Positions 1 to 8,208 of a stretch of DNA of 64,000 nt are shown here, piece by piece. Both the position numbers and the translations under genes were made by a program. The notes beneath the pieces were generated by a model. That model was given only the letters and a program-made list of their open reading frames with translations, did no database searches and was not told the origin of the DNA. The stretch comes from UBA10649 sp965278965 (lineage in GTDB: Bacteria; Actinomycetota; Actinomycetes; S36-B12): positions 2,046,001 to 2,110,000 of the forward strand of contig OZ257127.1 of NCBI GenBank assembly GCA_965278965.1. Direction: 5' to 3'. Numbering within the stretch: the stretch's first letter is position 1; each line of letters begins with the position of its first letter.

Positions 1-502
1 CACGCAGGGCGGTGGGCTCCAGGCCCTCGTCGTCCATCGCGACGTGCACGATGTCGCACTCGTACGCGCGGAACACGCCCAGCGCCCCGACGTACGACGG
101 GGACTCCACGAGCACGACGTCGCCGGGATCGCAGAACACACGGGTCACGAGGTCGAGGGCCATCTGCGAGCCAGTCGTCACGACGATGTCGTCCGGGTGT
201 GCGGAGATGCCCACCTCCCCGATGACCTCGAGGATCTGCTCGCGCAGGGTGACGTCGCCCTGGCCGGAGCCGTACTGCAGCGCCGTGGCCCCCCGCTCGC
301 GCAGGAGCCGCTCCGCTGTCGCGGTCAGCATCTCGATCGGCAGGGCCTGGACGAACGGCATGCCCCCGGCGAGTGAGACGACCTCGGGCCGCGAGGCGAC
401 CGAGAAGAGAGCTCGGATCTCCGAGGCGCGCATGGCATGAGCGCGACTAGCGTAGGAATCCACCCACGGATCGAGTCGGGACCCGGTACGGGTTTCGCTC
501 AT
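1..502 (-). CDS. PLP-dependent aminotransferase, class I/II (partial, C-terminus outside window)
   Basis: About 167 N-terminal residues are present; the gene runs off the left edge. The protein begins MSETRTGSRLDPWVDSYASR and contains VSLAGGMPF, QYGSGQGDVTLREQI and TTGSQMALDLV. This is the pattern of the 2-aminoadipate / multiple-substrate aminotransferase group (fold type I), which uses PLP to transaminate amino acids in the cytoplasm. The PLP lysine lies outside the window. The ATG at 502 is preceded by a GAGGTGAG Shine-Dalgarno-like stretch. An alternative ATG at 506 is out of frame. The exact substrate cannot be told from this fragment; a GntR-type N-terminal domain is absent. Confidence 0.85.
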   Translation of the reverse strand, partial: MSETRTGSRLDPWVDSYASRAHAMRASEIRALFSVASRPEVVSLAGGMPFVQALPIEMLTATAERLLRERGATALQYGSGQGDVTLREQILEVIGEVGISAHPDDIVVTTGSQMALDLVTRVFCDPGDVVLVESPSYVGALGVFRAYECDIVHVAMDDEGLEPTALR

Positions 503-581
503 GCATCTCACCTCGCTCTCGAACGTCTCGCCAGCGCCCTGCCGGCCGTCCTAGGGTACGGGCTGGAACGAGGAGGTCTGG

Positions 582-671
582 ATGCGGCGTGCGCTGATCC
601 TGGGCGGACTCGTCGGCGTCGGCGTCGTCCTCGGGTTCGTCGCCCGGGCGGTCTGGCCCCGGCGCGGCTAG
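582..671 (+). CDS. 29-residue single-span membrane peptide
   Basis: A very short reading frame starts at ATG 582 behind a perfect AGGAGG (571-576) with 5 bases between. It encodes a positively charged N-terminus (MRRA), about 20 hydrophobic residues rich in Gly/Val/Leu and a basic end (WPRRG) before TAG. That is a good single transmembrane helix with positive charges at both ends. It lies between a minus-strand aminotransferase and the CwlM-like gene and points towards the latter. I do not recognise a family. The strong ribosome-binding site and the hydrophobic composition support a real gene, but at this length it could be chance. Confidence 0.5.
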   Translation: MRRALILGGLVGVGVVLGFVARAVWPRRG

Positions 672-694
672 CTCTCCGTGTCGCTGAAGGCGTC

Positions 695-1756
695 CTACAT
701 CCGTCGTGGCGCGTCCGGCGCGCAGAAGCCGGTGACGGCTGCAGCCAGTCCCTCGGCGACCGCATCGTGGAAGTCCGGGCTCGACAGCCGACTCGCATCG
801 GCCGGGTTCGAGTCGTAGCCGAGGACGACCCGGACGGCCGGCATGCGCGTCATCCGCAGGAGGTCCCACGTACGCGGGTGCACGCGGCAGTCCAGCAGGT
901 CGGTCCGTCCGTGGACCTCCTCATGCACACGCTCGGCCAGGAGCATGCCGCTCGGGGAGTGGGTGCCGCCTCGTGGGTCACCGAAGTAGAACGTCGCCAG
1001 CCCGTTGGGCAGCGGGCTCGGCGCGCTGTCGACCACGACGGACAGCACGAGGTGCGCGCCGATGTCGTTGGCCAGCGTGGCGTTCACGGCGTCGTCGGTC
1101 GCGCCGGCACGCGGACCACGCGTCAGGACAACCTGCGTCCCGAGGGCGGCGAGCCGGCCCTCGAGCCGGACCGCGACGGAGTGGCTGACCTCGGCCGCGA
1201 CAGCGGGGCCAGGGTCGATCACGATCACCTTGTCGGCCACCCCGGTCTGCAGCTCGGTGACCGTGACGTGCTCGCGCAGTGAGGTCGCGCTCCCGCCGGA
1301 GACGGTGCGCACGAGGCGGTCGAACGCCCGGAACGAATCCGGCCCGCAGGTCCCGTCGGCAGTCACGCCGACGCCCTTCTGGAACTCCCGGAGCGCGGCG
1401 TCGGTCTGGCGACCGAACACCCCGTCGATCCGGCCGGACGCGAAGCCGAGAGTCGTCAGGCGCCGCTGGAGCTCGACGACGTCGTCACCGGACATGAGGT
1501 GGCCCGGGACGAAGGACAGCACACGGTCACCGAGCTGCCAGCGTGCCTCCTCCAGTCGGCGGAAGGTGCTGGGCCCGACGATGCCGTCGACGGTGATGCC
1601 CCGCTCCTGCTGGAACGCCCGGACCGCCCGGTCCAGGTCGCCGTCGAAGGCCCCCTCGTCCCGGTCGCCGGCGGTGTCGAGCAGGCCCAGCTGACCCAGC
1701 CGGGAGCGGACCTCGGCGACGGCGGCACCGTGGTCGCCTAGTCGCAGTCCGGTCAC
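695..1756 (-). CDS. cwlM: CwlM-like protein: two peptidoglycan-binding domains plus degenerate amidase_3 domain
   Basis: 353 residues from a GTG at 1756, 20 bp after the trxA stop. Two PG_binding_1 repeats (about residues 5-68 and 88-147, each with a DG.xGP or DGVFG turn) precede an N-acetylmuramoyl-L-alanine amidase type 3 domain (about 175-350). The amidase zinc site is broken: the usual DPGHGG is DPGPAV (181-186), and the second histidine motif (SIHAN type) is SVVVDS (239-244), although Glu189 remains. Mycobacterial CwlM occupies the same place beside trxA and is known as a non-hydrolytic regulator of peptidoglycan precursor synthesis. By analogy this is more likely a regulator than a hydrolase. 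No signal peptide is visible, which fits a cytoplasmic role. The start codon is the least certain part. Confidence 0.85.
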   Translation of the reverse strand: MTGLRLGDHGAAVAEVRSRLGQLGLLDTAGDRDEGAFDGDLDRAVRAFQQERGITVDGIVGPSTFRRLEEARWQLGDRVLSFVPGHLMSGDDVVELQRRLTTLGFASGRIDGVFGRQTDAALREFQKGVGVTADGTCGPDSFRAFDRLVRTVSGGSATSLREHVTVTELQTGVADKVIVIDPGPAVAAEVSHSVAVRLEGRLAALGTQVVLTRGPRAGATDDAVNATLANDIGAHLVLSVVVDSAPSPLPNGLATFYFGDPRGGTHSPSGMLLAERVHEEVHGRTDLLDCRVHPRTWDLLRMTRMPAVRVVLGYDSNPADASRLSSPDFHDAVAEGLAAAVTGFCAPDAPRRM

Positions 1757-1776
1757 GGCGGTGGCGGTGACTGGAC

Positions 1777-2097
1777 TTACAGGTAGGGCGCGAGGTCGGC
1801 GAGGAGCGCAGCCTTCGGCTTGGCGCCGATGATCGTCTTCACGATCTCGCCGCCGGAGTAGACGTTCATCGTCGGGATGGAGGTGATGCCGTAGGACGCG
1901 GCGGTCTGCGGGTTCTCGTCGACGTTGAGCTTCACGACGACGATGCCGTCGTTGTCGCGGGCGATCTCCTCGAGGATCGGCGCGACCATCTTGCACGGGC
2001 CGCACCACTCCGCCCAGAAGTCGACGACGACCGGCTTGTCGCTGGCCAGGACCTCGGTGGCGAACGTGGCGTCCGTGACCGGCTTGGTTGCACCCAT
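1777..2097 (-). CDS. trxA: Thioredoxin
   Basis: 106 residues, the usual size of a single-domain thioredoxin. The active site WCGPCK is at residues 31-36, preceded by VVVDFWAE. The cis-proline loop is seen in TSIPTMNVY and the C-terminal helix ends in APYL. It reduces protein disulfides in the cytoplasm and is recharged by the thioredoxin reductase encoded immediately upstream on the same strand (75 bp gap). The ATG at 2097 has a GGAGGA sequence 5-10 bp upstream. With trxB it forms the standard actinobacterial trxB-trxA pair that leads into the CwlM-like gene. Confidence 0.97.
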   Translation of the reverse strand: MGATKPVTDATFATEVLASDKPVVVDFWAEWCGPCKMVAPILEEIARDNDGIVVVKLNVDENPQTAASYGITSIPTMNVYSGGEIVKTIIGAKPKAALLADLAPYL

Positions 2098-2172
2098 GAT
2101 TCCTCCAGGTCGAACGTTCGGTTGCTGATCGGATCTCGGAGCCGACGGCGGACCGCCAGGCTAGCTCTAGAC

Positions 2173-3096
2173 CTACTGGGCGAGGTAGCGCTCGGCGTCG
2201 AGCGCGGCGGCGCAGCCCGAGCCGGCGGCGGTGATCGCCTGGCGGTAGGTGTGGTCGACGAGGTCGCCGCAGGCGAACACGCCGGGAAGGTTCGTGGCGG
2301 TGGAGCGGCCCTGGACCAGGACGTAGCCCTCGTCGTCGAGGTCGATCTGCCCGCGGACGAGCTCAGAGCGCGGGTCGTGGCCGATGGCGACGAACACGCC
2401 GGTGACGGGCAGCTCCCGCGCGGCGCCGGTCTCGGTGTCCTTCAGGACCAGGCCGGAGACCTTGGCGTCGCCGAGGACGTCTTCCACGACGGCGTTCCAC
2501 GCGAACGACAGCTTCGGGTCGGCCTGGGCGCGCTCGGCCATGATCTTGCTGGCGCGCAGCTCGTCGCGGCGGTGCACGAGGGTCACCGAACGGGCGAACC
2601 GGGTCAGGAAGGTGGCCTCCTCCACGGCGGAGTCACCGCCGCCGACGACGGCGATGTCCTGGTCGCGGAAGAAGAACCCGTCGCAGGTCGCGCACCACGA
2701 GACGCCGTGACCGGACAGCCGCTTCTCGTTGTCCAGGCCCAGCTCGCGGTAGGCCGAGCCCATCGCGAGGATGACGGTGCGGGCCTCGTGCGTGGTCCCG
2801 TTGCCGTCGACGACGCGCTTGATGTCGCCGGTCAGGTCCACGCTCGTGACGTCGTCGGTGACGATCTGGGCACCGAACCGCACGGCCTGAGCCCGCATCT
2901 GCTCCATGAGTTGCGGGCCCATGATGCCGTCGGTGAAACCCGGGAAGTTCTCGACCTCGGTCGTGTTCATGAGGGCGCCGCCGGCCGTGACCGACCCCTC
3001 GAACAGCAACGGGGCCAGCTGGGCGCGGGCGGCATAGACCGCCGCCGTGTACCCGGCCGGGCCGGACCCGATGATGATGACCTCGCGCGGGCTCAC
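2173..3096 (-). CDS. trxB: Thioredoxin-disulfide reductase
   Basis: 307 residues, the normal length of a low-molecular-weight bacterial thioredoxin reductase. The FAD-binding GSGPAG lies at residues 10-15, the redox CATC at 135-138 inside SWCATCDGFF, the NADPH-binding VVGGGDSAVEEA follows, and the second FAD motif is GVFACGDL near the C-terminus. It passes electrons from NADPH through FAD to thioredoxin. It is transcribed with the downstream trxA; SigM-type oxidative stress genes lie directly upstream on the same strand. Confidence 0.97.
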   Translation of the reverse strand: MSPREVIIIGSGPAGYTAAVYAARAQLAPLLFEGSVTAGGALMNTTEVENFPGFTDGIMGPQLMEQMRAQAVRFGAQIVTDDVTSVDLTGDIKRVVDGNGTTHEARTVILAMGSAYRELGLDNEKRLSGHGVSWCATCDGFFFRDQDIAVVGGGDSAVEEATFLTRFARSVTLVHRRDELRASKIMAERAQADPKLSFAWNAVVEDVLGDAKVSGLVLKDTETGAARELPVTGVFVAIGHDPRSELVRGQIDLDDEGYVLVQGRSTATNLPGVFACGDLVDHTYRQAITAAGSGCAAALDAERYLAQ

Positions 3097-3203
3097 GTAG
3101 AACCTCTCGTCGTACCGGTGACGTCAGGAGACGCCGTGGAGCGCAACGATCCTACGGGTCGGCGCATTCCCGGACGCCGGCCGTCGAAGGCTGGTGCTGT
3201 GCC

Positions 3204-4172
3204 CTACTGGGCCCAGTCGTAGAGGGCGAAGTCGTCCAGGCTCGCGGCGACCTGCTCGCACTGCGGGTCGACGACCCAGACGTCGAACATCCCGACGGGC
3301 GTGTCGATCGAGGCGCTCGGCGACGGCGGAGCCTGGTCGGAGGGCGTCGGCAGCGCCGACATCCCGATGTCGTCAACGAGGACGGCCGGGGCCACGACGA
3401 CGCCCGCCTCGACACCGGAGTACGTGCCGCGGTCCACGACGAGAGCCTGGGCCTGCTCGGAGTGGGTCAGCCACGTGATGCAGTCCCGCAGGCGGTCCCA
3501 CGAGGCGGTGAACCCGTCATCGACCGGCATCGCCGGCGGCGGCATCTGCTTGGTCACCGCATCACGCAGCGTGGAGAAGCCGGCCTGCTTGACCAGGGAG
3601 ACGACCTGCCCGGGAAGGGCGCCGGGCTGGTAGTCCGTACGCGAGTCCAGCACGGCGCGGGCCGCCGGGACGACGTCGGCCGCGGTCGTGTCGAACGGGG
3701 CGCCAGAACTCGTGTCGGCAGCCTCGGGTGCCAGCGTCGAGGCGGGCACGGCCGCGTCGGCCGCGGCGAAGGCGGACGCGGAGGGAGCGGACATCTTCGC
3801 GACCGCGCCGGCTGCGTTCTCGGCACCGGCGTCGGCGACGACCGCGCCGCCTCCGGAGCGCAGGACGGTGGCGGCGATGCCGACGGCCACGACGGCCACG
3901 CCCGCGGCGACCAGGCCGCCGGCCCAGCGGGCCGTGCGCGAACCCCGGCCGGCCACGACGGGCGCCTCGGCGCGCAGCGCGGCCTGGAGTCGGGCCCAGG
4001 TCTCCTCGGGCATGGGCGGGTCATCGCCGCCCGGGCCGCCCAGGGGGGCGTCGTCGGGGCGAAGGTAGGTGAGCCCGGCCAGCTGTGCCTCGACGAATGC
4101 CAGGTCGTCGGGATCGACGTCGGACGGGTCGTCGGGGTCGGGCACCGCGCTCAACGGCGGCAGGTCAGCCAT
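3204..4172 (-). CDS. Membrane protein following sigM, probable anti-sigma factor
   Basis: 322 residues from the ATG at 4172, which lies 11 bases after AAGGAGG (4184-4190). A GTG at 4184 is in frame but overlaps that Shine-Dalgarno sequence, so ATG is preferred. An acidic cytoplasmic N-terminal region (about 1-75) is followed by one transmembrane helix (AGGLVAAGVAVVAVGIAATV, about 85-105). An Ala/Ser-rich linker and a C-terminal domain of about 160 residues with conserved Trp and two Cys come after it. The gene overlaps the sigM 3' end by 8 bp, the position of the SigM anti-sigma gene in mycobacteria. No HxxxCxxC zinc anti-sigma motif is present, so the function rests on position and topology. 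Confidence 0.65.
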   Translation of the reverse strand: MADLPPLSAVPDPDDPSDVDPDDLAFVEAQLAGLTYLRPDDAPLGGPGGDDPPMPEETWARLQAALRAEAPVVAGRGSRTARWAGGLVAAGVAVVAVGIAATVLRSGGGAVVADAGAENAAGAVAKMSAPSASAFAAADAAVPASTLAPEAADTSSGAPFDTTAADVVPAARAVLDSRTDYQPGALPGQVVSLVKQAGFSTLRDAVTKQMPPPAMPVDDGFTASWDRLRDCITWLTHSEQAQALVVDRGTYSGVEAGVVVAPAVLVDDIGMSALPTPSDQAPPSPSASIDTPVGMFDVWVVDPQCEQVAASLDDFALYDWAQ

Positions 4173-4773
4173 GGGACGAATCACCTCCTTCCGGCGATAC
4201 GACGGGGTCGGGGTCGGGCTGGTTCCGCAGGAAGGCCAGCCGCTTGGCGAGCTTGGCCCGTCCGCGGAAGCATCGGCTCTTCACGGTGCCGGCCGGGCAC
4301 CCCAGCATCGACGCCGCTTCCTCGACCGACCAGCCCTCGACGTCCACGAGGACGACGGCCGCCCGCTGCTCCTCCGGCAGCTCGGCGAGGGCCTGCGCGA
4401 CGACGAGCTGGGTCTCTCGCCGGTCGAGGTGGTCGGTGGGGTCGGCGACGACGCGACCGGGGAGGGACTCGTCATCGTCGGGGAGGGTCACGGCGGGCCG
4501 GGCCTTTCGGCGGCGTAGTCGGTCCAGGCTCGCGTTCACGACGACGCGGTGCAGCCAGGTGGTCACCGCGGACTCCCCGCGGAACTGACCCGCGCGCCGG
4601 TAGGCGGAGATGAGGGCGTCCTGGAGGGCGTCCGAGGCCTCCTCCGGGTCGCCGGTCGTGCGCAGCGCGACCGCCCAGAGCCGGTCGCGGTGGCGGCGCA
4701 CGAGCGTCTCGAACGCGGCCGGGTCGCCGGCGACGTGCGCTGCCAGCAGCTCGGCGTCGCTCGGGTCGGTCAC
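4165..4773 (-). CDS. sigM: ECF RNA polymerase sigma factor, SigM type
   Basis: 202 residues. Region 2 (FETLVRRHRDRLWAVALRTTGD through QDALISAYRRAGQFRG and TWLHRVVVNASLDRLRRRK) and region 4 (LPEEQRAAVVLVDVEGWSVEEAA then GTVKSRCFRGRAKL) are both complete, with a charged linker between. The GTG start at 4773 is supported by a TAGGCT -10-like hexamer 7 bp upstream, which would give a leaderless mRNA. It directs RNA polymerase to stress promoters and is held by the membrane protein encoded just downstream. The gene order sigM, anti-sigma, trxB, trxA matches the conserved actinobacterial block. Confidence 0.93.
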   Translation of the reverse strand: MTDPSDAELLAAHVAGDPAAFETLVRRHRDRLWAVALRTTGDPEEASDALQDALISAYRRAGQFRGESAVTTWLHRVVVNASLDRLRRRKARPAVTLPDDDESLPGRVVADPTDHLDRRETQLVVAQALAELPEEQRAAVVLVDVEGWSVEEAASMLGCPAGTVKSRCFRGRAKLAKRLAFLRNQPDPDPVVSPEGGDSSHG

Positions 4774-4843
4774 GGCGCCGAGCCTAGGCGTCACCCGTGG
4801 ACGGCCCGGTCCCGGACGCGCGGGCCGGGCGCGGACGGGCTCG

Positions 4844-6364
4844 CTAGCCCGAGACGACGGCGCTTCGGACGCCGCCCTGGTAGACCCCGGCACCGGAGGA
4901 CTCCGCGGGCGGGACCTGCGTGAACCAGACGAGGACGTAGCGGCCGGTGACGGGGCGGGGGGCACGGACGTCGATGCGGTCGCGGGTGGCGAAGCCCGAC
5001 GCGAGCTCGGTCCACAACGCCGGGTCGGGAAGCACCCGGTCGGCCACCCGGACGTCCAGCCCACTGCCACGCCCGACGAGGTTCAGCGAGACCTGCTGGA
5101 TGTCCTGCGGCTCCCCGAGGTCGAGGACCAGTCCCGTCCCGCCCTTGCCGTCCAGGTCCGCGGTCGCGTACTGCGACGTGAGCCATGCGGTGTCCGGGTC
5201 GTCGTCGTTGACGGTGACGGCGAGCTCCTCGTTCTCGCGGCCCTTGCGCTTGTCGGGTCGGCCGTTGCCGTCGTCGTCGCCGAACGGGTCGTACGAGCGG
5301 AACCGGCTGATCGGGTACGTGCGCTCGATCCCGGAGCCGGCGAGCTCGTCGACCGGCCGGGCCGGGCTTGTCAGCATGGGGTCCAGCGCCGTCGATGTCG
5401 GACCGGCGGCGATCGGCTCACCGCCGGTGACCATGCCCCAGCCGGCCCGGGCGAGGCCGCCGACCAGAACCAGGGCGACGACCAGCACCAGGGCCCGCAG
5501 CCCCCAGCGACCGGCCGTTGCCAACCGGGTCGGCGGTGCCACTGGCCGCAGCGTCGTCGTCGAGACCGGGGCGAGGTGGTCCAGGGCCGCACCGACCATC
5601 GTCGCGAAGGCGGCCGCATCGGGCACGCGGGCGACCCCGCGCGGCCGGGCAGCGGATTCCACGGAGCGAGCGACGACGTCGTCGACCCCGCGGGGCACGG
5701 CGGCACGCACCTGCGAGGGCGGGAGCACGATCTCGCCCTTGCGGGGTGCCGGGGGTGCGGCCACCGCGGCCTCGCCGGGCCAGTAGCCGGTGGTCAGCAG
5801 GTAGGTCAGCGAGCCCAGCGCGTCGACGTCGCCGGAGCGCCCGGGCAGGTTCGGGGACGGGCCGAAGAGCGCGGCGTCGACCGCCAGGCCGCGGATCCGG
5901 ACCTCGCCCGCGTCGGTGATGAACACGCTCGAGGGCCGCAGCCGGCCGTGCTCGACGTTGTCGGCCAGCCCGGCGGCGATCGCGCGCGCGACGTCCGCGA
6001 CGAGGGCGAGGGCGTCGGCAGCGCCGAGCGGGGTGCCGTTGCGGTCGGTGAGCGTCCCCTCCAGGTTCCGTCCGCTCGCCCACTCGGACACGACCGCGAC
6101 GCGCGAGGGGTCCGTCGCGTTGGCGGGGAGGTCGAGGATGTCCAGCACGCGCAGCAGGCGGCGATCGTCGACGCGGGCAGCGGCCTGCGCAGCGCCGAGG
6201 ACGGCGGGGCAGCGCGGGTCGTCGACGGGCATCACCCGGATCGCCACCGGCCGGTCGAGGATCTGGTCGTACGCATGCCACAGCAGGACCTCGCCGTGGT
6301 CGCTGGCGTCCGCGGCGACGAGGTCCAGCAGGCGGTATCGGCCGAGCTGCTCGGTCGACCTCAT
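4844..6364 (-). CDS. Membrane pseudokinase with extracellular jelly-roll-like domain, partner of MurJ
   Basis: 506 residues. An N-terminal Ser/Thr kinase fold (about 8-265) lacks catalytic residues: VAIK is VAIR (Arg43), HRDLKP is HGRLRP (139-144), and DFG is RGL (158-160). A single transmembrane helix (about 288-308) leads to an extracellular domain with a Ca-loop-like stretch DDDGNGRPD and a discoidin-like sheet region. In Mycobacterium the MurJ orthologue carries this same pseudokinase plus extracellular domain fused at its C-terminus, where the phosphorylated pseudokinase recruits the FHA protein FhaA to stop peptidoglycan synthesis. Here it is a separate gene whose ATG overlaps the murJ stop (ATGA, 6361-6364), so the two are translationally coupled. 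Confidence 0.88.
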   Translation of the reverse strand: MRSTEQLGRYRLLDLVAADASDHGEVLLWHAYDQILDRPVAIRVMPVDDPRCPAVLGAAQAAARVDDRRLLRVLDILDLPANATDPSRVAVVSEWASGRNLEGTLTDRNGTPLGAADALALVADVARAIAAGLADNVEHGRLRPSSVFITDAGEVRIRGLAVDAALFGPSPNLPGRSGDVDALGSLTYLLTTGYWPGEAAVAAPPAPRKGEIVLPPSQVRAAVPRGVDDVVARSVESAARPRGVARVPDAAAFATMVGAALDHLAPVSTTTLRPVAPPTRLATAGRWGLRALVLVVALVLVGGLARAGWGMVTGGEPIAAGPTSTALDPMLTSPARPVDELAGSGIERTYPISRFRSYDPFGDDDGNGRPDKRKGRENEELAVTVNDDDPDTAWLTSQYATADLDGKGGTGLVLDLGEPQDIQQVSLNLVGRGSGLDVRVADRVLPDPALWTELASGFATRDRIDVRAPRPVTGRYVLVWFTQVPPAESSGAGVYQGGVRSAVVSG

Positions 6365-8208
6365 GCCGTGCTCCTTCGTCCTCGCAGCCGGCGGGTGCCG
6401 CGGCCCATCAGCGAGAGTACGTCGGCGGTCTCCTCGATCCGCAGAACCCAGGCCGCGCCGGCGAAGACAAGGATCCCCAGCACGGACGTCGCGGCGACGT
6501 TCACGGCCAGCATTACGTGGCTGAGCTGCTCGACGCCGAGACCCTCGAGCCCGAGCAGGCCCCGCAGCAGCGCGTACATCGCGCCGACGGCGAGCAGCCC
6601 GGCGACCATCAGCCGGGCGAGCGTCCAGGCTGTTCGTCTGGACTCCAGGGATCCCAGTCGGCGGGCCAGGATCCACCACGTGATGCCGAAGCCGATCCAG
6701 TACGACAGCGAGTACGCGAGTGCGAGCGACGCGACCTGCGCGCCACCGTCGCGGGCGGCGTTGAACAGCGGGTACGCGAAGCCGAGCAGGAGCACGCTGA
6801 ACACGACGGTCAGCCAGAACGGCGTTCGGGTGTCCTCCAACGCGTAGTACCCGCGCAGCAGCACGTAGAAGAGCGTGAACGGCAGCAGTCCCAGCATGAA
6901 CACGGACACGATCAGACCCATGAGGCCGGCCTGGGCGGAGGTCGCCGCGCCGTAGCCGAACAACAGGATCGAGACCGGTGCTCCGTTGATGATGAGGATC
7001 GCGGCGACCGGGACGATCAGCGCCGCGACGATGCGCATGGTCCTCGCGACGTCGGCACCGACGCGACGTAGGTCACCGGAGTGCGCGACGCGGCTCAACG
7101 CCGGCAGCATGGCCGTCACGATCGAGACCGTGATGACCGAGTGCGGGAGCATGAAGACCAGGTGCGCCTTCTGGTACGTGGTCAGTCCGGCCGCCACGGC
7201 GTCGGCTCCGCTGGCGTTGACGTTCGCCTGTGTTGCCAGGCGCGTGATGAAGATGTAGGCGATCTGGTTGACCAGGACCAGGCCGATCGTCCACAGCGCG
7301 AGCGACCCGGCCCGGCCGAGGCCGGCACCGCGCCAGTCGAACCGCGGGCGCCAGGCGTAGCCGCTGCGCCACAGCACCGGCAGGAGGATCACGGCCTGGG
7401 AGACGACGCCGAGGGTCGTGCCGATGCCGAGGATCAGAACCTGCTGGGTCGTGAGCTCCCCGTCCGCCGCGGCGGTCGTCCCGGCGACGGCGATGAACAG
7501 GACGAAGGTCGCGATCGCGACGACGTTGTTGGCGATCGGCGCGAACATCGGTGCGCCGAAGCGGCCGCGGGCGTTCAGGACCTGGCTCAGCATCGCGTAG
7601 AGGCCGTAGAACAGGATCTGCGGCAGGCACAGCCGTGCGAACGCGACCGCGAGGTCGTACTCGTTCTGCGGGTAGTTGTCGGGCGTGTAGAGATCGACGA
7701 TCCACGGCGCGGCCACGACGGCGACGACCGAGAGAACCAGCAGCGAACCCGTCACGAGCGTCAGCAGGCGGTCGGCGTACGCCTTGCCGCCGTCCTCGTC
7801 GGTGGCCATCCGGCGGACGAGCTGGGGGATGAAGACGGCGTTGAGCGCTCCGCCGATGACGAGGATGTAGACGATCGTCGGCAGGGAGTTGCCGAGCGAG
7901 AACGCGTCTGCCACCAGGAAGAAGCCGAGTGCAGCAGCCGCCGCGACATCACGCAGGACACCGGTGACGCGGGAGACGATCGTGCCGGCCGCCATCACGG
8001 CGCTGCTGCGGGCCACGGCCGTGCCGGCCGCGCTCGGCGGGCTCGCCGCGAGGTCGCCGGGCTGCTCCTCGGCCGCGACCAGCGCCTCCCCCATGTCGAC
8101 GCTGGCCGGCCCGTCGAGAGCGTCGTCGAGCCCGTCTCCCACCGGGTCAGCCGGGCGTGCCGGGTCCGCCGGGTCCGGCACGGGGCGTCCGGTGAGGTCG
8201 CCGCTCAC
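6361..8208 (-). CDS. murJ: Lipid II flippase MurJ (MOP superfamily)
   Basis: 615 residues from the GTG at 8208, which overlaps the stop of the upstream gene (GTGA). About 60 hydrophilic Asp/Pro-rich residues precede the MurJ core. The core begins RSSAVMAAGTIVSRVTGVLRD and shows the family pattern over 14 predicted membrane segments (GALNAVFIPQLVRR, ARLCLPQILFYGLYAM, PHSVITVSIVTAMLPALSR, LRGYYALEDTRTPF). It moves lipid II across the cytoplasmic membrane for peptidoglycan assembly. Unlike the mycobacterial orthologue it ends soon after the last membrane segment (RGTRRLRGRRSTA) without a kinase domain; that part is the next gene. Confidence 0.95.
   Translation of the reverse strand: MSGDLTGRPVPDPADPARPADPVGDGLDDALDGPASVDMGEALVAAEEQPGDLAASPPSAAGTAVARSSAVMAAGTIVSRVTGVLRDVAAAAALGFFLVADAFSLGNSLPTIVYILVIGGALNAVFIPQLVRRMATDEDGGKAYADRLLTLVTGSLLVLSVVAVVAAPWIVDLYTPDNYPQNEYDLAVAFARLCLPQILFYGLYAMLSQVLNARGRFGAPMFAPIANNVVAIATFVLFIAVAGTTAAADGELTTQQVLILGIGTTLGVVSQAVILLPVLWRSGYAWRPRFDWRGAGLGRAGSLALWTIGLVLVNQIAYIFITRLATQANVNASGADAVAAGLTTYQKAHLVFMLPHSVITVSIVTAMLPALSRVAHSGDLRRVGADVARTMRIVAALIVPVAAILIINGAPVSILLFGYGAATSAQAGLMGLIVSVFMLGLLPFTLFYVLLRGYYALEDTRTPFWLTVVFSVLLLGFAYPLFNAARDGGAQVASLALAYSLSYWIGFGITWWILARRLGSLESRRTAWTLARLMVAGLLAVGAMYALLRGLLGLEGLGVEQLSHVMLAVNVAATSVLGILVFAGAAWVLRIEETADVLSLMGRGTRRLRGRRSTA

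Noticed and set aside
4610..6847. A 745-codon open frame on the plus strand opposite sigM and the pseudokinase
   Set aside because: The translation is low-complexity Arg/Gly-rich with no domain, and the opposite strand carries recognisable genes over its full length.
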